Counted from the first letter of the stretch, positions 27,396 to 35,280 are shown. The stretch is DNA of 50,590 nucleotides from Herpetosiphonaceae bacterium (GCA_013821605.1 JACDGP010000028.1:1-50590), one strand, 5' to 3'. The notes: generated from the sequence alone by a model not told the origin. A program made the numbers and translations.

Positions 27396-29207
27396 ATGAG
27401 TGCCGAAACCCTCCTACAATATTTGAATTGGCTCGTCTTTCTGGTCATCTTTGCCTCGACGTTGCTCCAGGCAATTCGCCGACCTCTGCCTGCCAATATT
27501 GATATTGCGCTGTTGTTTGGTGTGCCCGCCCTCGTCATTCTCATCGGGTTGCTCTCGCTCATCGGTAGCTCACCAATGCCAGCATGGCTTAACGCTGTCA
27601 GCGGCAGCCTGATTTTGTCGATCTCGTACCTGTTGCTACGCCTCGTTGATGATTTCGCGACTGTTCCGGTCGCACTGCTGGCCAGTGCTCCGGTCTTGCT
27701 CGTTGCACTCTGTGTACCCTTATTTGTGGTGGCACCACCGCTCCCGGGTTGGTTGACGGCACTCCAAATCGCCTATTTCGTGCTGCTCCAACTGTATGCG
27801 GGCATCGCCTTTGTGCGAGCGGCGCGCCAAGTGACGGGCGTTACACGGCGACGCTTACGCGCAGCTGCTACCGGATCCGTGTTGTTGGGAGTGGATATTA
27901 TTGTTTTGGGTCTGACGAGGCTTGGGAGCGGCTGGATGATTGTATCGGGCCTAGCAGGCTTAGGCACCGGCATCAGCTATTTTGTGGGGTTCGCGCCACC
28001 CGCGCTCTTACGACGTGCCTGGCAAGAGCCCGAGCTCCGCGCCTTCTTGGGACGAGCAGCGCTGCTACCGCGCCTGCCAACCACGCAGGCGATTATTGAG
28101 GAAGTAGAACTGGGAGCAGCGACTGCGTTAGGAGCACATCATGCGAGTGTGGGGCTCTTGGATGCAGGAACACAGCAACTTCACTTCGTGATTGAGGGCG
28201 ACCTTCGGCAGTATCCAGTCAAAGATGACTATCCCGCCGGCCAAGCTTTTGTGCGTCAGAAGCCAGTTTTTTCGCCCGATACACCCCGTGACTACCCTCA
28301 ATACGCTGCGGTGAGCCGCGCCAGCCAATCAACGGCCCTGCTCATCGCGCCCATCACAGCGGGTAAGAAACGGCTGGGAGTGCTTACCGTAAGCTCCCCA
28401 CGTATGGTGATCTTCGCCGAGGACGATCTCGCCTTGGTGCAACTGCTGGCCGATCAGGCAGCAGTCGTCCTCGAAAGCCGGGCTTTAATCGATGAGGCCG
28501 CCCGCGTGCATGCCCGCGAGGAGGCGACACGACTCAAAGATGATTTCCTATCGGCGGCGGCTCACGATCTCAAGACCCCCCTGACTACACTGGTCGCCCA
28601 AGCACAGTTAATGGAACGACGGGCACTGCGACGACCCGACGCACCGGCGGATATTAATGGCCTCCAGCGGCTGGTTAAAGAAGCCTTGCGCTTGCGCAGC
28701 TTGGTGCTTGATTTGCTGGATGCCTCGCGGGTCGAACAGGGTCAACTGGTAGGGCGACGCGAAGAGGCCGACCTCACAGCCGTGGTGCGGGAAGCTTGCA
28801 GTCGGCACGACTCAGCTCGGCATACGTGCACCGTGGAAGCTGTGGGGCCGGTGATTGGGATGTATGATCCACAACGCATCGGCCAATTGATCGAAAATTT
28901 GATCGAGAATGCGGTAAAGTATAGTCCTGATGGTGGCAACATCTGTATTCATGTATGGGAGGAAGCAACTGATGCACGGCTTACCGTCTCCGATCAGGGG
29001 ATTGGCATTCCCCCAGCCGATTTGCCGACACTGTTTGAACGTTTTCACCGCGGATCGAATGTCGATGACCGCCGCTTTGCGGGTATGGGGCTCGGGCTCT
29101 TTATCTGCCGGGGCATCGTGGAGCAGCACGGTGGTCGCATCTGGACCACCAGCGAGCTCGGGCAAGGTACGACCTTCCATATCGCCCTCCCCCGCACGAC
29201 CGGCTGA
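27396..29207 (+). CDS. Membrane sensor histidine kinase with GAF domain
   Basis: 603 residues. Six to seven hydrophobic helices fill residues 1-205. A GAF-like domain follows (about 225-370: ASVGLLDAGTQQLHFVIEGD and PITAGKKRLGVLTVSS). HisKA has SAAAHDLKTPLTTL with the phospho-acceptor His near residue 390. The ATPase domain has QLIENLIENAVKYSPDGG (N box), SDQGIGIPPADL (G1), FERFHRG (F) and GMGLGLFIC (G2). A receiver gene follows in another frame. The ligand is unknown. Confidence 0.92.
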   Translation: MSAETLLQYLNWLVFLVIFASTLLQAIRRPLPANIDIALLFGVPALVILIGLLSLIGSSPMPAWLNAVSGSLILSISYLLLRLVDDFATVPVALLASAPVLLVALCVPLFVVAPPLPGWLTALQIAYFVLLQLYAGIAFVRAARQVTGVTRRRLRAAATGSVLLGVDIIVLGLTRLGSGWMIVSGLAGLGTGISYFVGFAPPALLRRAWQEPELRAFLGRAALLPRLPTTQAIIEEVELGAATALGAHHASVGLLDAGTQQLHFVIEGDLRQYPVKDDYPAGQAFVRQKPVFSPDTPRDYPQYAAVSRASQSTALLIAPITAGKKRLGVLTVSSPRMVIFAEDDLALVQLLADQAAVVLESRALIDEAARVHAREEATRLKDDFLSAAAHDLKTPLTTLVAQAQLMERRALRRPDAPADINGLQRLVKEALRLRSLVLDLLDASRVEQGQLVGRREEADLTAVVREACSRHDSARHTCTVEAVGPVIGMYDPQRIGQLIENLIENAVKYSPDGGNICIHVWEEATDARLTVSDQGIGIPPADLPTLFERFHRGSNVDDRRFAGMGLGLFICRGIVEQHGGRIWTTSELGQGTTFHIALPRTTG

Positions 29208-29235
29208 AACACTTCAACGACGCAGTGGGCCAATT

Positions 29236-29589
29236 TTGGTCATTGATGACGATCCGTCGATCCTTATCACCGTGGCCGAGATTTTGCGCTTTGAAGGTTA
29301 TGAGGTTGCGACTGCGACGAACGGTGCAGATGGACTGCGTATACTGGAGCAGATCCAGCCGACACTGCTTTTGCTAGATATGCGCATGCCAGTGCTTGAT
29401 GGCTGGGGCTTTACACAAACACTGCGCGAACGGGGCATTACACTGCCAGTTTTGATCATGACGGCGGCGCAGGATGCGCGCCGCTGGGCCGAAGAGGTCA
29501 ATGCTGCTGGCTATGTGGCGAAGCCGTTCCAGTTGCTAGACTTGATCGAGGCGGTTGAGCAATTCCAGGAGCCGCCGCAGTCTGAGTAG
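29236..29589 (+). CDS. Single-domain response regulator (start uncertain)
   Basis: Receiver domain: LVIDDDPSILITVAEIL, phospho-acceptor in LLLLDMRMPVLDG, the Thr/Ser region LIMTAAQD and VAKPFQ with the conserved Lys. No output domain. There is no ATG near the start. TTG 29236 gives a 117-residue protein beginning MVIDDD; GTG 29131 has GGAG seven bases upstream and adds 35 residues but overlaps the kinase by 77 bases. The kinase stop is at 29205-29207, so the two could also be remnants of, or a frameshifted form of, a hybrid kinase. Confidence 0.8.
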   Translation: MVIDDDPSILITVAEILRFEGYEVATATNGADGLRILEQIQPTLLLLDMRMPVLDGWGFTQTLRERGITLPVLIMTAAQDARRWAEEVNAAGYVAKPFQLLDLIEAVEQFQEPPQSE

Positions 29590-29616
29590 CGCGGCAGGCT
29601 CCCACTAAGGTATCAC

Positions 29617-31056
29617 TTATTCGGCTAGCACCTCAGCTAGGGCTTGCTCGGCGAGCTTGGGATTGGCTTGGCCCTTGGAAGCCTTCATAACTTGGCCGAC
29701 CAGGAACTTGATCGCCTGGCTTTTGCCCGCTTTGTACTCTGCAACGGCTTTGGGGTTGACGGCCACTGCGCTGCGTGCCAGCTCGCTAATCGCGCTTGTG
29801 TCGCTGATCTGGCGTAAGCCCTTGGTCGCCACAATCACTGCCGGGGGCTGCCCCGTGCGGAAGGTTTCTTCAAAGACCTGCTTGGCGACCGGACCGGTTA
29901 AGGTACCATCTTTTAGTAGGTTGAGCAGTTCGGCGATCATCGTCGGTGGTACTCGCTCAGACGCAGCATCTAGCGGCTCGCCGGTATCGTTTAGCAGGCG
30001 GAACAGCTCCCCAGTCATCCAATTGGCGATGGCTTTCGGTGTCTGCTCCGGAGCAGCGGCGACGGCTTGTTCGTAATAATCGGCAACGACACGCTCATCG
30101 GTCAGCAAGCTGGCGTCCTGGGCCGAGAGGCCATAGTCGGTTACGAAGCGCTGGCGGCGCTCGTCCGGTAAGACTGGCAGTGCTGCCTGCCGCGTCTCGA
30201 TCCACTCGGGCGAGAGTTGGATCGGGGGAATATCAGGTTCGGGAAAATAGCGGTAGTCATGGGCCTGCTCTTTCGACCGCTGGCCAACCGTCGTCCCACG
30301 TGCTTCATCCCAGCCGCGGGTTTCCTGGACCACTGTTCCACCGGCTGCGAGCAGCTTGGATTGGCGTTCGATCTCGGCATGTAAGGCTCGTTCGACGTTG
30401 CGGAACGAGTTCATATTCTTGACCTCAACCTTGGTGCCGAAGGTTGTACTGCCTCGGGGCCGCACCGAGACGTTGGCATCGCAGCGGAATGCTCCGTCTT
30501 CCAAATTACCGGAATTCACAGCGATCCAGACCAAAATCTGTCGCATCTTTTGTAGATATAAGCGCGCTTCTTCGGGTGTGCGAATGTCTGGTTCGCTCAC
30601 AATCTCCATCAAGGGGACACCGGCACGATTGTAGTCGATCAAGGAACCGTCAGCGGCATGCTGCAGCTTGCCAGTGTCTTCTTCCATATGGGCGCGGGTA
30701 ATACCGATGCGGCGCTGCTCACCGCCGACCTCGATCATGACCCAGCCAGCGCTACAGATCGGCTCCTCGTACTGCGTCCGCTGGTAGTTGGAGGGTAGGT
30801 CAACATAGAAGTATTGTTTGCGCGAGATAATATTCGTTGGATTAATGCGGCAGTTGAGCGCAAGCCCGGTGAGCGCGATTAGCTCGGTGGCGCGCTGATT
30901 GACGACGGGCAATGATCCCGGCAAGCCCAGGCAAACCGGGCAGAGGTGGGTGTTGGGAGTAGCATTGGCATAATCCGCACTACAGCCACAGAACATTTTC
31001 GAGTTCGTCAGTACCTGCGCGTGGACTTCCAGGCCGATGACGGCTTCATATTCCAT
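29617..31056 (-). CDS. gatB: Asp-tRNA(Asn)/Glu-tRNA(Gln) amidotransferase subunit B
   Basis: 479 residues. It activates and transamidates mischarged Glu-tRNA(Gln) or Asp-tRNA(Asn) within GatCAB. Signatures: YEAVIGLEVHAQVLTNSKMF at the N-terminus, CPVCLGLPGSLPV, KQYFYVDLPSNYQ, DYNRAGVPLMEIVSEPD and DYRYFPEPDIPP. The C-terminal YqeY-like tail reads GQVMKASKGQANPKLAEQAL. Its start is 13 bases after the upstream coiled-coil gene. Confidence 0.97.
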   Translation of the reverse strand: MEYEAVIGLEVHAQVLTNSKMFCGCSADYANATPNTHLCPVCLGLPGSLPVVNQRATELIALTGLALNCRINPTNIISRKQYFYVDLPSNYQRTQYEEPICSAGWVMIEVGGEQRRIGITRAHMEEDTGKLQHAADGSLIDYNRAGVPLMEIVSEPDIRTPEEARLYLQKMRQILVWIAVNSGNLEDGAFRCDANVSVRPRGSTTFGTKVEVKNMNSFRNVERALHAEIERQSKLLAAGGTVVQETRGWDEARGTTVGQRSKEQAHDYRYFPEPDIPPIQLSPEWIETRQAALPVLPDERRQRFVTDYGLSAQDASLLTDERVVADYYEQAVAAAPEQTPKAIANWMTGELFRLLNDTGEPLDAASERVPPTMIAELLNLLKDGTLTGPVAKQVFEETFRTGQPPAVIVATKGLRQISDTSAISELARSAVAVNPKAVAEYKAGKSQAIKFLVGQVMKASKGQANPKLAEQALAEVLAE

Positions 31057-31069
31057 ATGTTGTTCTCAT

Positions 31070-31609
31070 TTATTCGTGAGCATCAAGAGTTTCAAGGCCC
31101 TTCTGAACACTGGTTTGGGCTTTGATCAAACGTTCGTTTAGCGTCTCTAGCACGTTGCGCACGTATTTATCGGCGTCCGCACGAATACGATCAGCCTCGA
31201 CGGTTGCACGCGCGATCACATGGTCACGCTCAACGTCGAGTTGAGCCTGGAGCCCGCGGTCGGTCAACATCTGGCGTGCACGGTCACGCGCCTCGTTTAG
31301 TATGCGCTCTTGTTCGTCCAGCACGCGATGCGCTTGCTTAACTTCATTTGGTACGGCGGTACGCAAACGGTCGATCAGTGCCAGCATGCGATCTTCGTCA
31401 ATCATCAGCTTTTTGCCGAAAGGCACGCGCTTGGCCTCTGAGACCAAGTGTTCAAGATCATCGATCAGCGTGTCCACATCTTCGTCATCATCATCGCCGT
31501 TAATATGCGGGGGAACAATCACAGCCTTTGCCGTAGCCGGCTGGGGACGTGTTTCATCCGTCAGTAATGTTTTGAGCAATTCTTCGGACTTCGGGGGTTG
31601 CTCGGTCAT
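31070..31609 (-). CDS. Coiled-coil protein of unknown function
   Basis: 179 residues. An acidic stretch (GDDDDEDVDTLIDDLEHLVS, near 38-57) is followed by long charged helices: a coiled coil from about residue 80 to the end, rich in Arg, Glu and Ala (LDEQERILNEARDRARQML, ATVEADRIRADADKYVRNVL). The layout resembles DivIVA-like or ATP-synthase-b-like stalk proteins, which often follow coaD in Gram-positive-type genomes; no firm assignment. It overlaps coaD by four bases. Confidence 0.8.
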   Translation of the reverse strand: MTEQPPKSEELLKTLLTDETRPQPATAKAVIVPPHINGDDDDEDVDTLIDDLEHLVSEAKRVPFGKKLMIDEDRMLALIDRLRTAVPNEVKQAHRVLDEQERILNEARDRARQMLTDRGLQAQLDVERDHVIARATVEADRIRADADKYVRNVLETLNERLIKAQTSVQKGLETLDAHE

Positions 31610-32097
31610 TGCCCTTTCCTTTCCAGATAGACAGCACGCAGGGCGCGTTCGACAACTGGTGGTACCATATCACTGATCGGGCCACCAAGCGCAGCGATCT
31701 CCTTAACCGCACTAGAAGACAAAAAGGTATGCTCCTGGTTGGCCATCAGGCAGACGACCTGTACACTCGGCAGCAAACGGTGGTTGATATGGGCCATCTG
31801 AAACTCGTTTTCGAAGTCAGTAGCAGCCCGCAGTCCACGTACGATCACTTTAGCACCAACACGTCGGGCATAGCTCGTCGTCAACTCGGAATAGGTATCG
31901 ACGCGCACATTAGGCAGGTCAGCGACTGCCTCGCGAACGAGTGCGGCACGCTGCTGGGCCGAAAACAAGAGATTTTTCAGTGGTCGGTCATAGATTGCGA
32001 CTACAACTTGATCAAAGATCGATGCTGCCCGGCGTGCTACGTCGAGATGACCTAATGTAATGGGGTCAAAGCTACCAGGGTATACAGCTACTACCAT
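31606..32097 (-). CDS. coaD: Pantetheine-phosphate adenylyltransferase
   Basis: 163 residues, normal length. It adds AMP to 4'-phosphopantetheine in coenzyme A synthesis. Motifs: AVYPGSFDPITLGHLDVARR (with the T/H-x-G-H nucleotidyltransferase site), VIVRGLRAATDFENEFQMA and TFLSSSAVKEIAALGG. It sits between rsmD (27 bases upstream) and the coiled-coil gene, an order common in bacteria. Confidence 0.97.
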   Translation of the reverse strand: MVVAVYPGSFDPITLGHLDVARRAASIFDQVVVAIYDRPLKNLLFSAQQRAALVREAVADLPNVRVDTYSELTTSYARRVGAKVIVRGLRAATDFENEFQMAHINHRLLPSVQVVCLMANQEHTFLSSSAVKEIAALGGPISDMVPPVVERALRAVYLERKGQ

Positions 32098-32124
32098 AAA
32101 CAGTGCCGCGTCCTACTTAATGAG

Positions 32125-32679
32125 TCACCCTTGGATACATTCATAGATCGAAAACGAGCTATCACCGATCCGCCGCGAGGTGAGTTGGTCAAGCTGACCA
32201 TACTGGATTTGCAATTGGAGGCGTGGCCAGTGGCCGACCACCACAATTGTGCCATCGCGTACCAGCCGTGAGTCCGCGATGCTTTGGATCGTCGGCTCGA
32301 TCGTTGGGCTCGCGTAGGGCGGATCGAGCATGATTATAGCATAGGGCTCCACGGGCGGATGTTCGACGTAGCGTTCGACCGGCAGCTGGTGAACACGCGC
32401 AAGGTGATCAAGCTTGGTATGCTTGATATTCTCGCGGATGACCTGACAGACATCCCGGCGCTGCTCAACAAAATCGCACCACGTTGCGCCGCGTGATAGT
32501 AATTCGATGCCGAGTGATCCGGTACCGGCGAAGAGATCGAGAGCTCGTCCCGTGATGACCTCATAGCCCTCTAGAATGGCAAACAATGATTCCTTAACCC
32601 GGTCCAGCATGGGGCGGGTCCCCATATCGGGCGGCCCTTTTAGGTGGTGACCCTTGGCAGTGCCGGTGATAACGCGCAT
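32125..32679 (-). CDS. rsmD: 16S rRNA (guanine(966)-N(2))-methyltransferase RsmD
   Basis: 184 residues. Motifs: MRVITGTAKGHHLKGP, RPMLDRVKESLFAIL, LDLFAGTGSLGIELLSRGA (SAM binding) and IIMLDPPYASP (the N-methyltransferase DPPY motif). No Shine-Dalgarno is present. The -10 box ends only six bases before the ATG, so the transcript is probably leaderless. It heads the run rsmD-coaD-coiled coil-gatB. Confidence 0.95.
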   Translation of the reverse strand: MRVITGTAKGHHLKGPPDMGTRPMLDRVKESLFAILEGYEVITGRALDLFAGTGSLGIELLSRGATWCDFVEQRRDVCQVIRENIKHTKLDHLARVHQLPVERYVEHPPVEPYAIIMLDPPYASPTIEPTIQSIADSRLVRDGTIVVVGHWPRLQLQIQYGQLDQLTSRRIGDSSFSIYECIQG

Positions 32680-32685
32680 AGCTAT

Positions 32686-32714
32686 AGTATACGGGGAAGT
32701 TGAGGAGATGCCAA
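32686..32714 (-). promoter_or_regulatory. Promoter for rsmD giving a leaderless transcript
   Basis: On the minus strand TTGGCA (32714-32709), a 17-base spacer and TATACT (32691-32686). Six bases separate the -10 box from the ATG at 32679, so transcription should begin at or within a base or two of the start codon. Confidence 0.75.
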
Positions 32715-32773
32715 TGATTTAACACGGGATCAATGGGAACAATGGCGAACCCTTGGTACAAGCGGGACTGCCA

Positions 32774-32926
32774 TTTGTTACATGTAACAAACGTCACTTG
32801 TTACAGTTGAACCTGTTTTTGTTACATGCTGTTCATACCATTTGTTACAGTTGAACGGGATTTTGTTACACATACTGCGCACTTTGTTACAGTTGAACGG
32901 GATTTTGTTACATGGTACTGTTACAT
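32774..32926. repeat. Helically phased array of TTGTTACA octamers
   Basis: Seven exact TTGTTACA copies start at 32775, 32798, 32819, 32842, 32863, 32884 and 32905. The steps are 23, 21, 23, 21, 21 and 21 bp, about two helical turns. A near copy CTGTTACA is at 32918. The first copy is half of a perfect 18-bp palindrome, TTTGTTACATGTAACAAA (32774-32791). A 21-base sub-unit TTGTTACAGTTGAACGGGAT occurs intact twice (32842, 32884) and in variant form at 32798. The array lies in a 437-base gap (32680-33116), starting 60 bp upstream of the rsmD -35 box. The remaining part of the gap, 32927-33083, is AT-rich with no clear gene. Confidence 0.9.
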
Positions 32927-33083
32927 AGTTTTTGCTTCTGCTTGTGGTACAACAGGCAATCATTTCAAAATCATGTATAGTGTAGCACATAGGTTCTGAA
33001 AGTCAAGGGGGAGATTAATTATAAAGAGCTAGCGATGCCGCAACAACAAGTCCAGCGTAGGCTGACACCTCGCCGCAGCGTGT

Positions 33084-33109
33084 GCCGCCGTGCTATGCAG
33101 CACGGCGGC
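33084..33109 (-). terminator. GC-rich hairpin after the CC-motif protein gene
   Basis: Perfect 10-bp arms GCCGCCGTGC (33084-33093) and GCACGGCGGC (33100-33109) with a six-base loop, seven bases beyond the stop codon of the minus-strand gene. No T run follows, so termination may be weak or factor-dependent. Confidence 0.55.
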
Positions 33110-33116
33110 CCGTTCC

Positions 33117-33488
33117 TTATCCCTCGTCGCGCACGTCCCGGAGGATGTCTTTCACACCATCAGGCCCGGTGATACTGAGCCAGAGGGGTCCGCGCTCTGC
33201 GGCGACTTCCAGGACAAACGTAAAAAAAGGGCAACAGCGCCGTTCATCGGCAATGAATGCGGTGACGGTGGGGTAGTCATCGGCGGCAAAGCGGAAGGCA
33301 TAGCCATTTGGCAGTTCCCGGGTCTCACGGGCGGTCGTCGTTAGTAGTTGGGTTGCACCGGCAAGATGGGACTGGCGCTGATCAACTGGCAGCGCCATAA
33401 GGTCACAGGCGATCGGCACTGCCTCAGCAGCTCGAGTTGCTTCACAACAGTCCTGCTCGGTTATCGCGTGGGTCGTTGTCGTACTCAT
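33117..33488 (-). CDS. Hypothetical protein with paired cysteines
   Basis: 123 residues from ATG 33488 (GGA six bases upstream); the frame stays open to 33539. Two vicinal Cys pairs are visible, QDCC near residue 13 and DERRCCPFFTFVLEV near residue 85, followed by GPLWLSITGPDGVKDIL. Proteins with the RRCCPF block occur near metal-resistance genes in other bacteria (recollection, not verified here). It may bind a soft metal or metalloid. First gene on the left side of the arsenic region. Confidence 0.7.
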   Translation of the reverse strand: MSTTTTHAITEQDCCEATRAAEAVPIACDLMALPVDQRQSHLAGATQLLTTTARETRELPNGYAFRFAADDYPTVTAFIADERRCCPFFTFVLEVAAERGPLWLSITGPDGVKDILRDVRDEG

Positions 33489-33605
33489 GATTTTTCCATG
33501 TTCTCCGGCAGGGTACGCGGACTTGACAGTTATGGGCACTGCTCAGTGCTTAGCTCAGGTCAGTGCCCACGCAACGTCTTTCAGTTACGAGAAACGTATT
33601 GCGGA

Positions 33606-34379
33606 TTAGTCCGTCGGAGCCTGGACAACTTTGAAGGTTGCGCCACTTGGATCCATTAGAGTGACCATGCGACCAAATGGTGAATCATCGATGGGGCCCA
33701 TGACTTTGCCACCGAGCTTGGTGACAACCGCCACGGTTTCGTCCGTGTTGGCTACCGCGAAATAGGTGATCCACTGTGGGTGAAAGTCACCCCACGAAGC
33801 TTCAATCTGCGTGATGCCACCGAGCTCTTGCTCTCCATGTTTGAGCACGTAATATTCCATTCCTCCTGGCATTGGGTCTGTGGTGGCTCCAAGCAATGCC
33901 ATGTAGAAATCACGTGCCTGTTTTGCATTAGATGAAAACAGTTCGTACCAAGCTGCCGACCCTGGCTCTTCAGTAACCTGTGAGCCCACATGTTGTCCGG
34001 CCTGCCAAAAGCTGAACGCTGCGCCAGTGGGATCTTCACATGTTGCCATGCTGCCAAATTCGCCCACAGCCATAGCTGGGGACAACACCTTGGCTCCTAG
34101 CTTCACAGCATGCGCCACATCGGCCTCTATGTTATCGGTGGCGAAATACAAAGTCCATGCTGCCGACATTGGTGGGGCACCGGGCTGATTATCTACCATG
34201 CCGGCCGTCGTTCGTTTTCCCAATCGAGCGGTTGTATAGCCGCCAAATTCCGGCCCGCCAATGTCGTACTCCCAACCGAACACGGCCTGGTAGAATGTGC
34301 GTGCCGCGTCGGTGTCTGGTGTCATCAGGTCGATCCATGTGGGCGTCCCCGCCGGTTTTGCGTGTGAATGTGTGGTCAT
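33606..34379 (-). CDS. VOC (glyoxalase/dioxygenase fold) family protein
   Basis: 257 residues with two tandem VOC domains: PTWIDLMTPDTDAARTFYQ and AAWYELFSSNAKQARDFYMA start each half, with DPTGAAFSFWQ and DPSGATFKVVQ ending them. The start at 34379 has AAGGAG seven bases upstream; further upstream codons look non-coding. Metal-binding residues of glyoxalase I are not clearly complete, so the substrate is open. The gene sits beside the arsenic genes but similar proteins are widespread. Confidence 0.88.
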   Translation of the reverse strand: MTTHSHAKPAGTPTWIDLMTPDTDAARTFYQAVFGWEYDIGGPEFGGYTTARLGKRTTAGMVDNQPGAPPMSAAWTLYFATDNIEADVAHAVKLGAKVLSPAMAVGEFGSMATCEDPTGAAFSFWQAGQHVGSQVTEEPGSAAWYELFSSNAKQARDFYMALLGATTDPMPGGMEYYVLKHGEQELGGITQIEASWGDFHPQWITYFAVANTDETVAVVTKLGGKVMGPIDDSPFGRMVTLMDPSGATFKVVQAPTD

Positions 34380-34531
34380 GATTACTCCTTCTTGGCTCTT
34401 GGATCGCACGTCCGTTCGACTAGATAATCTTACCATGCGAGTCAAGATGGGTAAATCAGGGCAAAGGAAGGATGAGCCTTGACGTATAGCGTATTTTATG
34501 TAGGAAACAACTGATAGGAGCCTGATGAAGT

Positions 34532-34897
34532 ATGGACGCTACGATTGAACATGCCCTCAAAAGTGATAATCTGATCGATATCACAACGGTCGGTAAGAAA
34601 ACCGGAATACCCAAAAGGATTGAGATCGTCTTCCACAACTTCGATGGCGTGCTTTATATTAGCGGCAGGCCGGGCAAACGTGATTGGTACGCCAATCTGG
34701 TGGCGAATCCCCGGTTCACCTTTCATCTGAAGGAGAGCACGCAGGCTGACATTCCCGCTAAGGCCATTCCCATCACTGATGATGGCGTGCGAAGGCGGAT
34801 CCTATCAAAAGTTGTAGCAAAGTGGAACCAGCAAGATAATCTGGAAACCTTTGTGCAATCCAGTCCATTGGTGGAGGTCCAGCTTGAAAGCATGTAG
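34532..34897 (+). CDS. Deazaflavin-dependent nitroreductase-type protein (DUF385-like)
   Basis: 121 residues. LIDITTVGKKTGIPKRIEIV, LYISGRPGKRDWYANLVANP and FTFHLKE are hallmarks of the F420/FMN split-barrel family annotated as nitroreductase/quinone reductase. The cofactor cannot be told from sequence alone. AGGAG lies 11 bases before ATG 34532 but only four before an out-of-frame ATG at 34525, whose seven-codon frame overlaps this start; it may tune translation. Confidence 0.8.
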   Translation: MDATIEHALKSDNLIDITTVGKKTGIPKRIEIVFHNFDGVLYISGRPGKRDWYANLVANPRFTFHLKESTQADIPAKAIPITDDGVRRRILSKVVAKWNQQDNLETFVQSSPLVEVQLESM

Positions 34898-34928
34898 GAA
34901 GGCAGCCTAAGATGTGGCTGCACCCCGT

Positions 34929-34962
34929 AAAAAAAGGTGGGAAGAGGGGCATCTCTCCCACC
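34929..34962 (-). terminator. Strong intrinsic terminator of the arsR-arsM-microprotein transcript
   Basis: Arms GGTGGGA (34936-34942) and TCCCACC (34956-34962), extended by GAG/CTC with a one-base bulge. Read on the minus strand it is followed by seven T (34935-34929). It lies 32 bases beyond the stop of the convergent plus-strand DUF385-like gene. Confidence 0.85.
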
Positions 34963-35117
34963 TTCCCAGACGTCTCGTATGCACTGATGAGGTGCTCGGG
35001 ACGGGGCATCGCTTATTGCGTGCTGGTGGTCCATGTGGGGCACGGGAGCTTGGTTAGACTTCCTGACCCATTGGCCGGACTCGTTATCATGTGTTCGCAT
35101 CGCAGCCGATTGACGTG

Positions 35118-35148
35118 CACAAGGAGCAACCCTGCGTTGCTCCTTGTG
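35118..35148 (-). terminator. Hairpin directly after the Cys-rich microprotein gene
   Basis: Perfect 12-bp stem CACAAGGAGCAA (35118-35129) with TTGCTCCTTGTG (35137-35148) and a seven-base loop, 19 bases beyond the microprotein stop. No T run follows; it may protect the mRNA 3' end, as the better terminator is further downstream. Confidence 0.6.
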
Positions 35149-35167
35149 GGCTTACCGATGGAGTGTC

Positions 35168-35236
35168 TTACTTGCCGGTGCAGCAGTCACCGCCGCAGCA
35201 CTGCTCGTCGCCCTGACAGCAATCGTTTGTATGCAT
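35168..35236 (-). CDS. 22-residue cysteine-rich microprotein, putative arsenite-binding peptide
   Basis: An ATG at 35236 with an ideal ribosome site (AAGGAGGTG, six bases away) opens a 22-codon frame ending in TAA. The peptide has six Cys in three adjacent pairs at positions 6-7, 13-14 and 18-19; the second half reads CCGGDCCTGK. It has no hydrophobic segment. The gene is 44 bases downstream of arsM, on the same strand and before the operon terminator. ArsM's N-terminus contains CCGGDSSCC, nearly the same module. A metallothionein-like or metallochaperone role for As(III) is inferred. No known family was recognised. Confidence 0.75.
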   Translation of the reverse strand: MHTNDCCQGDEQCCGGDCCTGK

Positions 35237-35280
35237 GTTCTTCACCTCCTTTCGTTATCAACAGGGAATGTGTCTAGAGC

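Noticed and set aside
32774-32926. CRISPR-like array
   Set aside because: Spacers are only about 13 bases and largely repeat each other; no cas gene in the window.
32778-32990. A 70-codon minus-strand frame with repeated CNKIPFNCNK peptides
   Set aside because: It is open only because the 21-base repeat unit equals seven codons; it has no ribosome site, and the 23-base steps at the left break the repeat register.
33035-33172. Plus-strand 45-codon frame after an AAAGAG site
   Set aside because: It overlaps the hairpin and runs antisense into the end of the CC-motif gene; composition is Arg/Pro-rich as expected for a shadow frame.
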